From Oscarella lobularis (Eukaryota > Porifera > Homoscleromorpha > Homosclerophorida > Oscarellidae): DNA of 64,000 nt. Location: contig NC_089182.1 in the NCBI RefSeq assembly GCF_947507565.1, positions 1 to 64,000 of the forward strand. The letters are read 5' to 3'. Positions 1-11,136 of the stretch are shown in pieces. The translations under genes and the position numbers were made by a program. The stretch's first letter is position 1, and each line of letters begins with the position of its first letter. Below the pieces are notes generated by a model. It was given only the letters and a program-made list of their open reading frames with translations, searched no databases and was not told where the DNA came from.

Positions 1-205
1 CCTAACCCTAACCCTAACCCTAACCCTAACCCTAACCCTAACCCTAACCCTAACCCTAACCCTAACCCTAACCCTAACCCTAACCCTAACCCTAACCCTA
101 ACCCTAACCCTAACCCTAACCCTAACCCTAACCCTAACCCTAACCCTAACCCTAACCCTAACCCTAACCCTAACCCTAACCCTAACCCTAACCCTAACCC
201 TAACC

Positions 206-235
<30 letters not shown>
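1..235. repeat. Telomere, CCCTAA repeats
   Basis: Uninterrupted CCCTAA hexamers run from base 1 to about 228, then decay into variants (CCCTAAA, CCCCAAA) by about 255. The C-rich strand reads 5' to 3' away from the end, as expected for a left chromosome terminus with TTAGGG-type telomeres. The array starts at base 1, so its real length is unknown. Confidence 0.98.
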
Positions 236-237
<2 letters not shown>

Positions 238-1220
238 CAAACCTAACCCTAACACTCACCCAAAGGTATATCTTGGTCAAATTAAAGAATTTTTACAGAA
301 GATATAGGTCCATTCAAAAGCTCTTTAAAAGTTCTATCCAACGGTGTATTATATGACCCAGTCACCCAACTGGGTACACCTTCTAACCCCGTAACCCCAA
401 ACCTGACCCTAAACCTAAGCCTAAAACACTCTACCCCAACTCCTAAACACCTGCCCCAAAGTAAAACACTTAGAACTTTTTCATGTCAAATATTTTCTAC
501 AGAAGATATAGGTCCATTTGATAGCTCTTTTCATTCTCTTTCCAACGGTGTATCACTTGTGATTAACTTTTTCAAATCAAAGAATTTGTACAGAAGATAT
601 AGGTCCATTCAAAAGCTCTTTGAAAGTTCTATCCAACGGTGTATCATATGACCCAGTCACCCAAGTGAGTACATCTTTTAACCCCAAACCTGACCCTAAA
701 CCTAAGCCTAAAACACTCTACCCCAACTCCTAAACACCTGCCCCAAAGTAAAACACTTAGAACTTTTTCATGTCAAATATTTTCTACAGAAGATATAGGT
801 CCATTTGATAGCTCTTTTCATTCTCTTTCCAACGGTGTATCACTTGTGATTAACTTTTTCAAATCAAAGAATTTGTACAGAAAATATAGGTCCATTCAAA
901 AGCTCTTTGAAAGTTCTATCCAACGGTGTATCATATGACCCAGTCACCCAAGTAGGTACATCTTTTAACCCTAACCCTAACCCTAACCCTAAACACTTAG
1001 AACTTTTTCATGTCAAATATTTTCTACAGAAGATATAGGTCCATTTGATAGCTCTTTTCATTCTCTTTCCAACGGTGTATTACTTGTGATTAACTTTTTC
1101 AAATCAAAGAATTTGTACAGAAAATATAGGTCCATTCAAAAGCTCTTTGAAAGTTCTATCCAACGGTGTATCATATGACCCAGTCACCCAAGTGGGTACA
1201 TCTTTTAACCCTAACCCTAA
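236..1220. repeat. Subtelomeric repeat, about 3 copies with interstitial telomere tracts
   Basis: A repeated block carries the landmark TAGAACTTTTTCATGTC at about 471, 758 and 998, giving offsets of 287 and 240 bases. A partial copy precedes them at about 262-395. Inside each block a ~105-base sub-repeat occurs twice, each starting near ACAGAAGATATAGGTCCATT. Degenerate telomere-like text (CCCTAAACCTAAGCC and similar) separates copies, and exact CCCTAA tracts lie at 966-992 and 1206-1220. This is a subtelomeric repeat that has exchanged with telomeric ends. No coding potential is seen. Confidence 0.9.
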
Positions 1221-1325
1221 GTTAGGCTAGGCTGGGCTAAGTTAGGCTAGGCTGGGCTAAGTTAGGCTAGGCTGGGCTAAGTTAGGCTAGGCTGGGCTAA
1301 GTTAAGCTAGGCTAGGCTAAGTTGG
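1221..1325. repeat. 20-bp tandem repeat
   Basis: Five consecutive copies of GTTAGGCTAGGCTGGGCTAA, the last one degenerate. GTTAGG and CTAGGC resemble broken telomere units on the G-rich strand, so this may derive from telomeric sequence by slippage. It marks the inner border of the telomere-associated repeats. Confidence 0.9.
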
Positions 1326-2715
1326 GCGTGATTAGAGCATGCGCATACGGTGTGGGCGGCGTTAGTTCAAAGAGTGTGGTGACGTTAAGCAAGATTAACT
1401 GCCACGGGCACCCGCGGCGCTTCCACTTTAGAAAGTGCTTTATTACTTTTATAGAAATTATGTGTTTCGAAAATTGCCACTTTTTTGGTTACGAATTTGG
1501 TTTTTCGTTTTTATATACAATTAACGATGAAAGACATGTATATCGTTGTACGTTCTCTTTGCTCAATCGTTTTTCTATCGTCTGATTTTGCGCGATTTTC
1601 CTATTGTTTTTTGTTTTTCGGTGTTTGAAGGGCGTTAGAAGGTGATCGCTGCTGAAAGAAAACGTTAAACATTGAAGCGAATGAAAGCGGTAGCGCGGTT
1701 TAGCTTTCTCTGGCGTTTCGAGGGCACAAGAGAGAAACTCGCGTTTTCTCCATCGTTTTGGTGCTTCTGCGCCTTACGCAAAGCTTTACTATTATTATTC
1801 ATTCGATTTCGTGCTGCGAATTTGGTTTTCGAAGCGCGATTGTGGCGTAGAAACCGTTTCTTAGTTAGCGATTCCTTGCTAGGGGCCTCACCCATGTGCG
1901 CGATCTTCGCGTTTTTGCGAGACGGGCGGTTTTCGGGTGCGAAAGGGGCTTTTCGCGCGGCGCGAAGACTTACGAGGTGTTTATAGACCGAGCGGAGTAC
2001 TTAGGCGAGAAGAGCGACGGCGTTTCTTTGCTTTTTCTGTTTTCGCAACGCGTAGGTGGTGTTTCTGCTTGATCGCGTCACTTTGGGCGTTTCTTACCTT
2101 TAGCTTTGTTGCCGGCGCTGCGAAATAGGCCGTTGGGCTTCGTTTATTCATTTAGCAGCGAAGATCCCAACGAGGGGCCTCATCTTCATTCGTGTACCCC
2201 ATTGCGGGGCCCCACTTGCGTAAGAAGTTAGCGCGCTGCGTTCGTCGCCTTCGTCGACGTCTTTTTTCCGCTTTGGCTCCGTTTTTTGCTGCGCGTGATC
2301 GCCTAGTAACCACTGCGCGTGCTCATCTAAAAAAGCGAAGATGGCGAGGTTCTCCTTACTTTCTCAACGGCGGGTACGAAGAATGACTCCTTCGGACGTT
2401 TTCGTTACTCAGCGATCGATGTGGAACGATTTTCGGCGTTTCGAGCGACGATTTCGCTCTGTTCGCGATCGACACGCGCCTCAGCGAAAGATTTTGCATT
2501 CGTTTTCGTTACGTGCCGAAGATTTACACGCTGTACGTCGGAATTTATCGATAATAGTGCCAAGTCGACTTGTTTGTGTGCATTTTAGTACTGATTCGAC
2601 GATTTTCGGCTGCTGCGGCTTTCAAGGAGATAACAGGGATGCTAATATGTCATAATTTGGCGTTAGACAGAAGCTTGAGGTTAAGAACGAGCCACTCGCT
2701 CCATCGCCACGTCAA
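1326..2715. other. Subtelomeric low-copy DNA, no gene supported
   Basis: Mixed-composition sequence, rich in CG dinucleotides between about 1670 and 2560. Short open frames occur on both strands, but none has recognisable domain content, splice structure or codon pattern. I see no RNA gene or tandem repeat here. Confidence 0.6.
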
Positions 2716-3256
2716 TTGTCCGTTTATAGACGTATAAATATGCCCACCCATCATGAACTGTTCAAGTGCCGTTGCTCAAATGCTATTCTGTATACAACAC
2801 ACGCAATTATTCGTACAACGTCATTGCAGGGCTGGACAGTGAAGGTAATCACTATGCTCCGTTTTCTTCTTCCTCATTGTCACCGACTTTTACAGTTGCA
2901 AATAACGACAGTATTAACTTCAATTGGAACATCTCATCTAACACCTTTCCCCCCTCGCGCAATTCATGCATCGTTTGCAAGCAATGGCGAGAAGTGGTCA
3001 TGGATTATGGGATCCAGTCATAATTCGGGGTACAGTCGGTGCTATGTTGGAGCTGGTAATCGCGACCATTTTTACATGTTATCTGACAGACGTGGCCGTA
3101 ATTGATGTTGACAGCCCAAGCAAAATAACGGGAAGAAAGCCGCCCACAAAATACATTCCGGAAGGTTTGCGGGGAATATGGAGCTACGTTGATAAGCAGA
3201 CAGTTTGCCTTGAATTTGATGTACTACATGACCGTTGCATATGTTCTTGCTGTTAA
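2716..3256 (+). pseudogene. Possible gene fragment, unrecognised
   Basis: This stretch reads more like protein-coding DNA than its surroundings. One frame (2716-3105) stays open and contains a plausible 62-base phase-0 intron (GTAATC at about 2844, TTTTACAG ending about 2895). A second frame (2966-3256) holds a hydrophobic segment (GTVGAMLELVIATIFTCYL) followed by a polar stretch ending at a stop. The two frames overlap without an obvious join, so this may be a decayed or frameshifted gene. I do not recognise the family. Chance open frames remain a serious alternative. Confidence 0.2.
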
Positions 3257-3304
3257 TTAACGCTACGCGCATTGTCAAAATGATTTATTCGAAACGTTTT
3301 CTAA

Positions 3305-4250
3305 AGTCACGTGCGTATGTTAGCGCGCTTTACTCGTTTCGTGAATGAAGCTCGAGCGACGTCGATACAGAATAAAAGGTAAGTATTAAGTAGTTTAGAG
3401 CCGTTTCGGCTCTTCGGTAAGGTGCGAAACGGTCGAAATCGCGACGTAGTGTCGCCTAGGTGCGACGCGCACCTCGAAATACGATCAAATCGTATCGATT
3501 CCACGCGAGACAATGTTTCGAAACGTTTTGAAGCGTTTCGCTACGTTCTCTTGCGTATTTCGAGCCATTTTCGACGCTCGAAAAGGGGCGTGACCCTTTT
3601 CTTTCGCGCTCGCTCAACGGCAAACGGCGTGTCGTACGCCGTCGACGATCGGAAATTCGATAACTAGAGTATATAGGCTTTCGATCGATGTAACGTTCGT
3701 CGCCGTACGTCGTGCCGTAGCGGCACGGCGGCGTCGTAAAGATTGGGTGGTTTCGGCGCACGCGAGTAGGCGTATTTGAATATTCGACACGTTTTTATGT
3801 CGAAAATTCGTTAATTTCGACGCGGCTCTTTACCAATCTTGTAGAGTCATCAATGGCGATTCGATTGGTCTTGGTCCGGTCGCCGTGCGATGTTTTGTCA
3901 CGAAACGGCACGCATTTAAAGTTATTTCGTCGCGAATGAGAAAAATCGAAATTGTTTTTCGATTTTCTCCGTCTTGTGATGGAATTCGCCCGCGTTTTTT
4001 GGTGGAGCGGAATTCTATTAGGTAGTATGTAAGGGACGAAAAGGTTTGGTGGCCATTGGCCAAAATTTTGGTTGAATTTTCAAGTCAAAACGTTTTTTGG
4101 CTTATGGTACATCTATGGTACATCTTTGCATTGTTCGCAAAGTGCCTTCCCGTGGTCGGATGGAGCCGAGATTCGATATCTTGTCTCTCTGACCCCGGAA
4201 TTGTTGGTAGCCAAAGTTTGGTTGCCATAGCAACCGAAAATTTTTGATTT
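3305..4250 (+). repeat. Left arm of ~0.95 kb inverted repeat
   Basis: Read on the minus strand, this block matches 6835-7803 over most of its length at moderate identity. Shared landmarks include AGTCACGTGCG at the outer edge, the tract around GTGTCGTACGCCGTCGACG (about 3629), and inner text around CTGACCCCGGAATTGTTGG (about 4190). Conceptual translations of the two arms stay similar with few frame breaks, but no known protein emerges. It could be a terminal arm of a foldback-type DNA element or half of an old palindromic duplication. No transposase is seen between the arms. Confidence 0.8.
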
Positions 4251-4254
4251 AAAG

Positions 4255-4325
4255 ATAAAGCTCTCAATATAATATTTAGGCCCTAAGAATCGAAGATTGG
4301 GCCCTAAATTTAATAGTTAGGCCGA
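4255..4325 (-). repeat. Isolated 41-bp satellite unit, inverted orientation
   Basis: On the minus strand this segment reads as roughly one and a half copies of the 41-bp satellite found at 15.2-24.1 kb and 34.3-36.4 kb, with recognisable pieces such as CGATTCTTAGGGCCTAAATA. It sits at the inner end of the left inverted-repeat arm and is opposite in orientation to the main arrays. Confidence 0.65.
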
Positions 4326-4970
4326 AAAAATGGCGTTTCCCTCACGATCTTTTCGACGTCGAGCGTCCTACCCTACGCGATTGAGTCTAGAACGCTGGTC
4401 TACATGTACTTTCTCTGTCGGTTCTCCGCGTGGTCATCGTTTATGGGGTTTCTAATTGTAATTTCTTTTATCTAGGAGCAGTCAATTGGAAGGAGAGAGG
4501 GTGAAGGAGGAGAAGGACAACTGACACAATTGGAGGAGAAGACGGATCGACGCCAGGAAGAAGGAGGAGTAAGCCAAGGAACGATATCGTTAGGTATATG
4601 GTTATTTTACATTTATTAATCAATTTTAATTACTTTTACCTAGAGGAAAGCAATGGGAAGGAGAGAAAGCGCGCGGATCAAGGTTAAGGGTAATACTAGA
4701 ATTAGGATTAAGGGTAGGATCAGGATTATTAGTAGGCTTAGGATTACGGGGGATTAGGAGGATTAGGATTAACGGGGTGGACGGAAACGGGCTAACCACC
4801 TAGGTATTTTATACCTCGTACTGGCGTACTCAAAGGTGTTAGAAACCGTTAGTCGTAGTATTGTTTGACAATCTTTCCGGAGTATTCCTGCTTTGTGTTT
4901 GCATTCATACAGGTAATTGCGGTTAGTGATGTTGGGTAAAATAAAATTTCAGAAGTTAAGCTATAATTCT
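4326..4970. other. Unique spacer with G-rich telomere-like tract
   Basis: No gene is seen. Two similar purine-rich segments follow pyrimidine/AG stretches (4477-4560 and 4640-4670, both with GCAATGGGAAGGAGAGA-like text). At about 4680-4790 there is a run of TTAGGA, TTAAGGG and GGATTAGG variants, i.e. degenerate telomere-like repeats on the G-rich strand, opposite in orientation to the chromosome end. Confidence 0.6.
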
Positions 4971-4974
4971 ATGC

Positions 4975-5560
4975 CTTCATATCCTATTGAGAACGAAGGG
5001 CGATTGCCTTCGTTTTCTATAGAGAACGATGAACAAATGCCTTCGTTTTCTATAGAGAACGATGGACAATATCCTTCCTTTTCTATAGGGAACGATGGAC
5101 AAATGACTTCGTTATCTATAGAGAACGATGGACCATATCCTCCTTTCTTTTCTATAGAGAACGGTGGACAAATGCCTTCGTTTTCTATAGAGAGCGAAGG
5201 ACGATTGCCTTCGTTTTCTATAGACGATTGCCTTCGTTTTCCATAGAGAACGATGGACGATTGCCTTCGTTTTCTATAGAGAATGATGGAAGATTGCCTT
5301 CGTTTTCCATAGAGAACGATGGACGATTGCCTTCGTTTTCTATAGAGAATGATGGAAGATTGCCTTCGTTTTCTATAGAGAATGATGGAAGATTTCCTTC
5401 GATTTCTATAGAGAACGATGGACAATATCCTTCCTTTTCTATAGAGAACGATGGACCATATCCTCCTTCCTTTTCTATAGAGATGGACAAATGCCTTCGT
5501 TTTCTATAGAGAGCGAAGGACGATTGCCTTCGTTTTCTATAGAGAACGATGGAGAATTTC
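4975..5560. repeat. 33-bp minisatellite
   Basis: About 16 units of roughly 33 bases with core CCTTCGTTTTCTATAGAGAA followed by an ACGATGG-type end. Variation is mainly in the last dozen bases. Because the unit is a multiple of three, both strands carry open frames (SFSIENDG-type repeats on one, PSFSIENEG-type on the other), but there is no flanking gene structure. Confidence 0.9.
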
Positions 5561-6834
5561 TGTTCTGTTTTGTATGCTTGTCGTTGAAACGTTTTAGTAT
5601 TTTAGACGTCTTCCTATTGTAGTTCTTTCTTCAGGGAATATTTGTTTTTTTAAATTACTCGCGGGATCATTGCATTATTTTTTCTATTGGTGCGTTCTCT
5701 TGTTTTTTCAGTGGCGTTCTCTTGTTTATTCAGAGTCTTATCTCTACTTGATTGCTATGTGTAAGAGATATTGCTCTAAGGCATGAGCTGGCATTTTTAA
5801 AACGTACGTCATCACCGTCACTACGATAAAAAGTGAATATATGTTTTCATTCATATGGCAGACAGATGTCAAAGAAAAGACAGCAAAATGGAAGATGACT
5901 TTATTTGCCTTACTTTGCATACGTAATGATTTTTTGATTAGCACTAGGCGCATAATACAATCACGCGCTCGCGTCTCACGTGGTCCTAGTTAGGCGCGTG
6001 GAAAGTAGATAGGGCGGCACACACAATAAAGTAGGAGAAGTCATGTCAAATTTTATTTCAATAAAGTCCCGGATGTAGATACAAAAATTAAACAGAGTTT
6101 GCCCTCTCCTCCATCCACCCCCTTGCCCCAAATGGGAGGCAAGGCCAGGTGGGCACCTGCTGTGAGTCAAAGGACTCGTGGGGTCACTCCATACTCCCCC
6201 GCGGAGGGTGAGCCCGTTTAACCTCCTGGCTCCGAGCCTTGGACTGTGAAAGTGGCAGCTGGGATGTCAGTCCACTCACAGGTGCAATTCCAAGGGGCGT
6301 CACTGATTTACCCGCCAGTGCTCTGCCTTAAGCGGAGAGGCAACTCTATAGCCTCTGCAGAGGTATGGCCTATTTATCGCTCTTGGCCACAGAGGGATGG
6401 CTGCGTCTGCCTCGTCTGATTGGAGGAACAACTACACGGCAAAACAATTGACAAAGGGGAAAACAAAGAAAAGTACCTGGCGTCGGCCAAAGTCTCGAGC
6501 AGATAAACGTCTGGAACAACTAAAGGCCTATTCGTCGCTCTTGGCCACAGAGGAATGGCTAGCATGAAATATAAGGTCTATGAGTAATTTTATTAGAAAT
6601 AGAAAATTACACAAAGGAACTATGAGTAAACTTGGGATACCTCTATAGTTATTACTCTAAGCCTAGTCCTTATGGAAGACGTTTCGCGATGTAACTTCTT
6701 ACCTCAACATCTGCATAGGGATCCGGATGGTCTTTGACATAGCTACACGCCCGAAGGATATTCTGTCGCGTTTTCGCGGCCCCAAGGGCCCGCTTGAAAC
6801 AAGGGAAGATACACCTAAAAAATAAAAAACAATT
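5561..6834. other. Intervening low-copy DNA between inverted arms
   Basis: AT-rich to about 5960, then more balanced. No gene is recognised. A ~40-base direct repeat with core TCGCTCTTGGCCACAGAGG occurs near 6376 and 6535, about 160 bases apart. Bases 6090-6370 are GC-richer and look like part of an unidentified mobile or duplicated element. No transposase, reverse transcriptase or tRNA-like promoter boxes could be found. Confidence 0.5.
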
Positions 6835-7855
6835 TTATTTTTGGTTGCTATGGCAACGATACTTTGGCTATCAACAACTCCGGGGTCAGAGAGACCAGAT
6901 AAAAAATCTCGGCTCGATCCGACAAAGGGAAGGCACTTTGCCAACGTCGCAAAGATGTACAAAAAGCCAAAAAGTTTACGAGTAGAAATTTCACTCAAAA
7001 ATTTGACCGACGGCCACCAAACCCTTTCGTCCCTTGCGTACCACCCAATAGAAATCCTCTCCAGGAAAAATCGCGAACGAATTCCTTCAGGGGACGGAGA
7101 AAATCGAAAAACAATTTCGAATTTTCTCGTTCGCGATCAAACGACTTAAAAATTGTGCCATTTCGCCACGAAACGTCGCACGACGACCGGACCACGACCA
7201 ATCGAATCGCCAACGACGACTCTATAAGATTGGTTCAAAGCCATGTCGAAATTCGCGAATTTTCGACATAAAAACGTGTCAAATAAACAAACACGCCTTC
7301 TCGCGTGCGTCGAAATCACCCCACCTTTGCGACGCCGTCGTGCCTCAACGACGCCACGTACGGCGACGAACGTACCATCGATGGAAACCCTATATCATCT
7401 AGTTTTCGATTTTCGATTCGCCGACGGCATACGATACGCCGTTTGTCGTGGAGCGAGCGCGAAAGTTAAGGGCCACGCCCCCTTTTCGCACATCGAAATC
7501 GTCGCAAACGACTCGAAATACGCCACGGAATGCAGCTAAACGCTTCGTAACGTTTCGAAAACATGATTCCGCGTCGAAACGAAACGATTCCAGCGCATTT
7601 CGCAGGGCGCGTCGCACCTTGGCGACCCGACGCCTCGATTTCGATCGTTTCGCGCCATTGCGAACGGTCGAACGGGTTCTAAACTACTCAAGACTCACCT
7701 CTTTCACTCTTTTGACTTCGCTCAAGCTTCGAATCTGTCGTTTTGAGCCATTTTCCATTCATTCGTAACAAACGAGTCAAGCGCGCTAACGCACGCACGT
7801 GACTATGGTGGATTATATAAGTGACGTCAAAAAAAGTATTGAAAACCAAGATTTC
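6835..7855 (-). repeat. Right arm of ~0.95 kb inverted repeat
   Basis: Reverse-complement partner of 3305-4250 over 6835-7803. The outer part, extended to about 7855 (TATGGTGGATTATA then GTGACGTCAAAA), is repeated again in the same orientation at 26078-26430, so the family has at least three copies in this window. The extension beyond 7803 is not shared with the left arm. Confidence 0.8.
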
Positions 7856-8114
7856 AAACTATTTACAATCGATAATAGTGTAGCAGGGGTTTGCGAGGGT
7901 GTTCGAGGCAAAACGGTACACGTTAAGCGTTAAACGAGCCCGAATTCCACTCGACGGCAGCTCTACACAGTCTGTTCGCTCTAACTCGGTTCGCTTTGTA
8001 CCTAACCCGATCCCTACCTTCTAAACCTTCACCCCAGTATCTGTCCACGCGGTTCTCGCTTTCCACGTGTCCGTTGCGCCTGTTATGACGACTGGAACGG
8101 CGCGTCGTTCGTAT
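7856..8114. other. Short unique spacer
   Basis: No repeat, gene or RNA is recognised before the first satellite array begins. Confidence 0.5.
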
Positions 8115-8605
8115 TCTCGAAAATTGTCCTAGGACAATTTTATAATTGTCCCAGAACAAATTGTCCCAAGGACAAATTGCCCCAAGGACAATTTTGAAAA
8201 GATCCTTTACTCATAATGAAGGTAGAACCTTCACTCCTAATGAAGGTACAGGGTTCTGCCGAGAATATTTTTAGTGTGGGAAGAAGGTATGGAAGGATAG
8301 ATAAAATACGCAATTTTAAAAAAAGTCCGAGACAATTTTAAAAATCGTCAAAGACAATTTTAAAATGGTCCTAGGCAATTTAAAAAATTTCTTAAAACGA
8401 TTTTTAAAATTGTCTTGGACCATTTTTAAAACTGTTTTGGCGATTTTTAAATTTTTTAAATTGTCTCAGGACAATTTTAAAAATTGTCCCAAGACAATTT
8501 TAAAGGATTGTCTTGGAACAATTTTTAAAATTGTCCTGAGACAATTTTAGACTTGTCTTGGGACAATTTTTAGAAATGTCTGGGGACAATCTTTAGAAAT
8601 GTCTT
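8115..8605. repeat. Palindrome-rich GGACAATTTTAAAATTGTCC array
   Basis: Irregular tandem copies of GGACAATTTT / AAAATTGTCC form many short perfect or near-perfect palindromes (8125-8200 and 8325-8600). Between them, at 8215-8255, lie two stray copies of the GAAGGTAGAACCTTC unit that dominates 10.05-10.49 kb. An A/T-rich variant of the same palindrome family returns at 9830-9935. Confidence 0.85.
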
Positions 8606-9822
8606 GAGATCTACGAATCTACGATCTACGAATCTACGATCTACAAATCTACAAATCTACGATCTACAAATCTAACGATCTACAAATCTACAATCTACAA
8701 ATCTACGATCTACGAATCTACGATCTACGAATCTACAATCTACGAATCTAACGATCTACAAATCTACAATCTACAAATCTACGATCTACAAATCTACGAT
8801 CTACGATCTACGAATCTACAATCTACAAATCTAAAAATCTACGATCTACGAATCTACGATCTACAATCTACAAATCTAACGATCTACAAATCTACAAATC
8901 TACAAATCTACAATCTACGATCTACAATCTACAAATCTACGATCTACAATCTATAATCTACAAATCTACGAATCTACGATCTACAAATCTACAATCTACA
9001 AATCTACGATCTCCGAATCTACGATCTACGAATCTACGATCTACAAATGTACAAATCTACGATCTATATTTACAATCTACAAATCTAACGATCTACAAAT
9101 CTACAATCTACAAATCTACGATCTACGAATCTACGATCTACGAATCTACAATCTACGAATCTAACGATCTACAAATCTACAATCTACAAATCTACGATCT
9201 ACAAATCTACGATCTACGATCTACGAATCTACAATCTACAAATCTAAAAATCTACGATCTACGAATCTACGATCTACAATCTACAAATCTAACGATCTAC
9301 GATCTACGAATCTACGATCTACAAATGTACAAATCTACGATCTATATTTACAATCTACAAATCTACGATCTACAATCTATAATCTACAAATCTACAAATC
9401 TACAATCTACGAATCTACGATCTACGAATCTACTATCTACGAATCTACGATCTACGAATCTACGATCTACGAATCTACTATCTACAAATCTACAAATCTA
9501 CGAATCTACAAATCTACAATCTACGAATCTACTATCTACAAATCTACAAATCTACGAATCTACAAATCTACAATCTACAAAACTACAAATCTACGAATCT
9601 ACAAATCTACTAATCTACAATCTACAAATCTACGATCTACGAATCTACGATCTACGAATCTACAATCTACGAATCTACAAATCTACGATCTACGAATCTA
9701 CGATCTACGAATCTACAATCTACAAATCTACAAATCTACAATCTACGAATCTACGATCTACGAATCTACAATCTACGAATCTACAAATCTACAATCTACA
9801 AATCTACAATCTACCTACCATC
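8606..9822. repeat. ATCTAC-based 7-8 bp array
   Basis: About 1.2 kb of ATCTACG, ATCTACAA and ATCTAACG variants. A higher-order copy is visible: the segment from 8671 recurs at 9084 (offset 413) and the match continues for about 200 bases. The 166-codon open frame at 9325-9825 is a product of the repeat. Confidence 0.95.
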
Positions 9823-10050
9823 TAATTTTTCTTGGGACAATTTTTAAAATTGTCTTGGACCATTTATAAAATCGTCTTGGACGATTTTTAAAATTGTCTT
9901 GGACCATTTTAAAAATTGTCTTGGACGGTTGTTTTGGACGATGTACCCGGCAGTAATTATTGCAAGCTACGGGCTGTCATAACGTTATAGTAGTATGGGT
10001 CGGCGATAGGCGAGTAAGGGTCGGGGCCGACCCATGCCGACCCATGTGGG
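9823..10050. repeat. Second GGACAATTTT-type cluster and short spacer
   Basis: 9825-9935 repeats the ACAATTTTTAAAATTGTC motif of the 8.1-8.6 kb array, so the ATCTAC array is flanked on both sides by the same palindromic family. 9936-10050 is a short unique spacer with GGGTCGG/CCGACCC repeats. Confidence 0.8.
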
Positions 10051-10488
10051 CAGAACCCTGAAGGTAGAACTTTTACTCGTTGTGAATGTAGAACCTTCAC
10101 TCGTAGTAAAGGTAGAACCTTTACTCGTTGTGGAGGTAGAGCCTTTACTCGTAGTGTAGATAGAACCTTCACTAATATAGAAGGTAAAACCTTCCCTTGT
10201 TGTGAAGGTATAACCTTCACTCATAGTGAAGGTAGAACTTTCACTCCTAGTGAAGGCAGAACCTTCCCTCGAAGTGAAGGTAGAATCATCACTCTTTGTG
10301 AAGGTAGAACCTTCACTCCTAACGAAGGTAAAACTTGTACTACTAATGAAATTAGAACATTCACTACTAATGAATGATCTCTCCTAATGAAGGTAGAACC
10401 TTCACTCGTTGTGAAGGTAGAACTTTCACTCGCTGTGAAGGTACAACCTACACTCCTAGTGAAGGTAGAACTTTCACTTGTTGAGAAT
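10050..10488. repeat. 24-bp minisatellite with GAAGGTAGAACCTTC dyad
   Basis: About 18 units of roughly 24 bases, each containing GAAGGTAGAACCTTC (six-base inverted arms around AGA) followed by ACTCCTAGT or ACTCGTTGT variants. Confidence 0.9.
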
Positions 10489-10560
10489 AAATACCGAATT
10501 AATTCCGAATAAATGCCGCATTAATTCCGAATAAATGCCGCATTAATTACGAATAAATTC
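10489..10560. repeat. 22-bp GAATAAATGCCGCATTAATT repeat, 3 copies
   Basis: Three or so copies of GAATAAATGCCGCATTAATT. The same family, as GAATAAATGCAGCATTTATT, forms the array at 25871-26085, fifteen kilobases away. Confidence 0.85.
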
Positions 10561-11010
10561 TCCCCAAGACAAATTGTCCCCAGGTAAAATTGTCCCAGGA
10601 CAAATTGTCCCAGGACAAATTGTCCCAGGACAAATTGTACCAAGGACAAATTGTCCCAGAACAAATTGTCCCCAGGAAAAATTGTCCCCAGGACAAATTG
10701 TCCCCAGGAAAAATTGTCCAGGACAAATTGTCCCAGGACAAATTGTCCCAGGACAAATTGTCCCAGGAGAAATTCTCCCCAGGACAAATTGTCCCAGAAC
10801 AAATTGTCCCCAGGACAAATTGTCCTGGGGACAAATTGTCCCAGGACAAATTGTCCCAGGACAAATTGTCCTAGGACAAAATTTCCCCAGGACAAATTGT
10901 CCCCAAAACAAATTGTCATAGAACAAATTATCCCAGGACCAATTGTCCCCAGGACAAATTGTCCCCAGGACAAATTGTCCCCAGGACAAATTGTCCCAGA
11001 ACAAATTCTC
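10558..11010. repeat. 15-bp GGACAAATTGTCCC array
   Basis: About 28 units of CAGGACAAATTGTCC and CCCAGGACAAATTGTC type. ACAAATTGT is a near palindrome. Both strands carry open frames of 94-163 codons because the unit is about 15 bases. It is related to the arrays at 8.1-8.6 kb and 34.37-34.61 kb. Confidence 0.95.
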
Positions 11011-11136
11011 AAAAAATTACAGGGAAATTACAGGGGGTTAGCCAACGTGTCTCTCCTGTAATAAATTACAGCGAAATTACAGGGAGTTAGCCAACGGGTC
11101 TCTCCTGTAATAAATTAAAGGGAAATTACAGGGGGT
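11011..11136. repeat. Leading copies of 48-49-bp satellite
   Basis: Two to three copies of the unit that fills 17.6-25.7 kb, with CTCTCCTGTAATAAATTACA and GGGGGTTAGCCAACGGGTCT visible. They sit just before the 21/24-bp array, showing that this satellite also exists outside the main block. Confidence 0.85.

Noticed and set aside
4961-5509. Ser/Phe/Glu repeat proteins on both strands of the 33-bp minisatellite
   Set aside because: Both strands give similar-looking repeats purely from the 33-base period; no flanking exons.
6090-6370. Possible SINE or tRNA-derived element
   Set aside because: No A and B box sequences, no poly-A or simple-repeat tail, and no convincing tRNA fold could be found by eye.
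7399-7768. Arg-rich frames on both strands of the inverted-repeat arm
   Set aside because: Conserved between copies only because the DNA is duplicated with few indels; no recognisable protein, and both strands are equally open.
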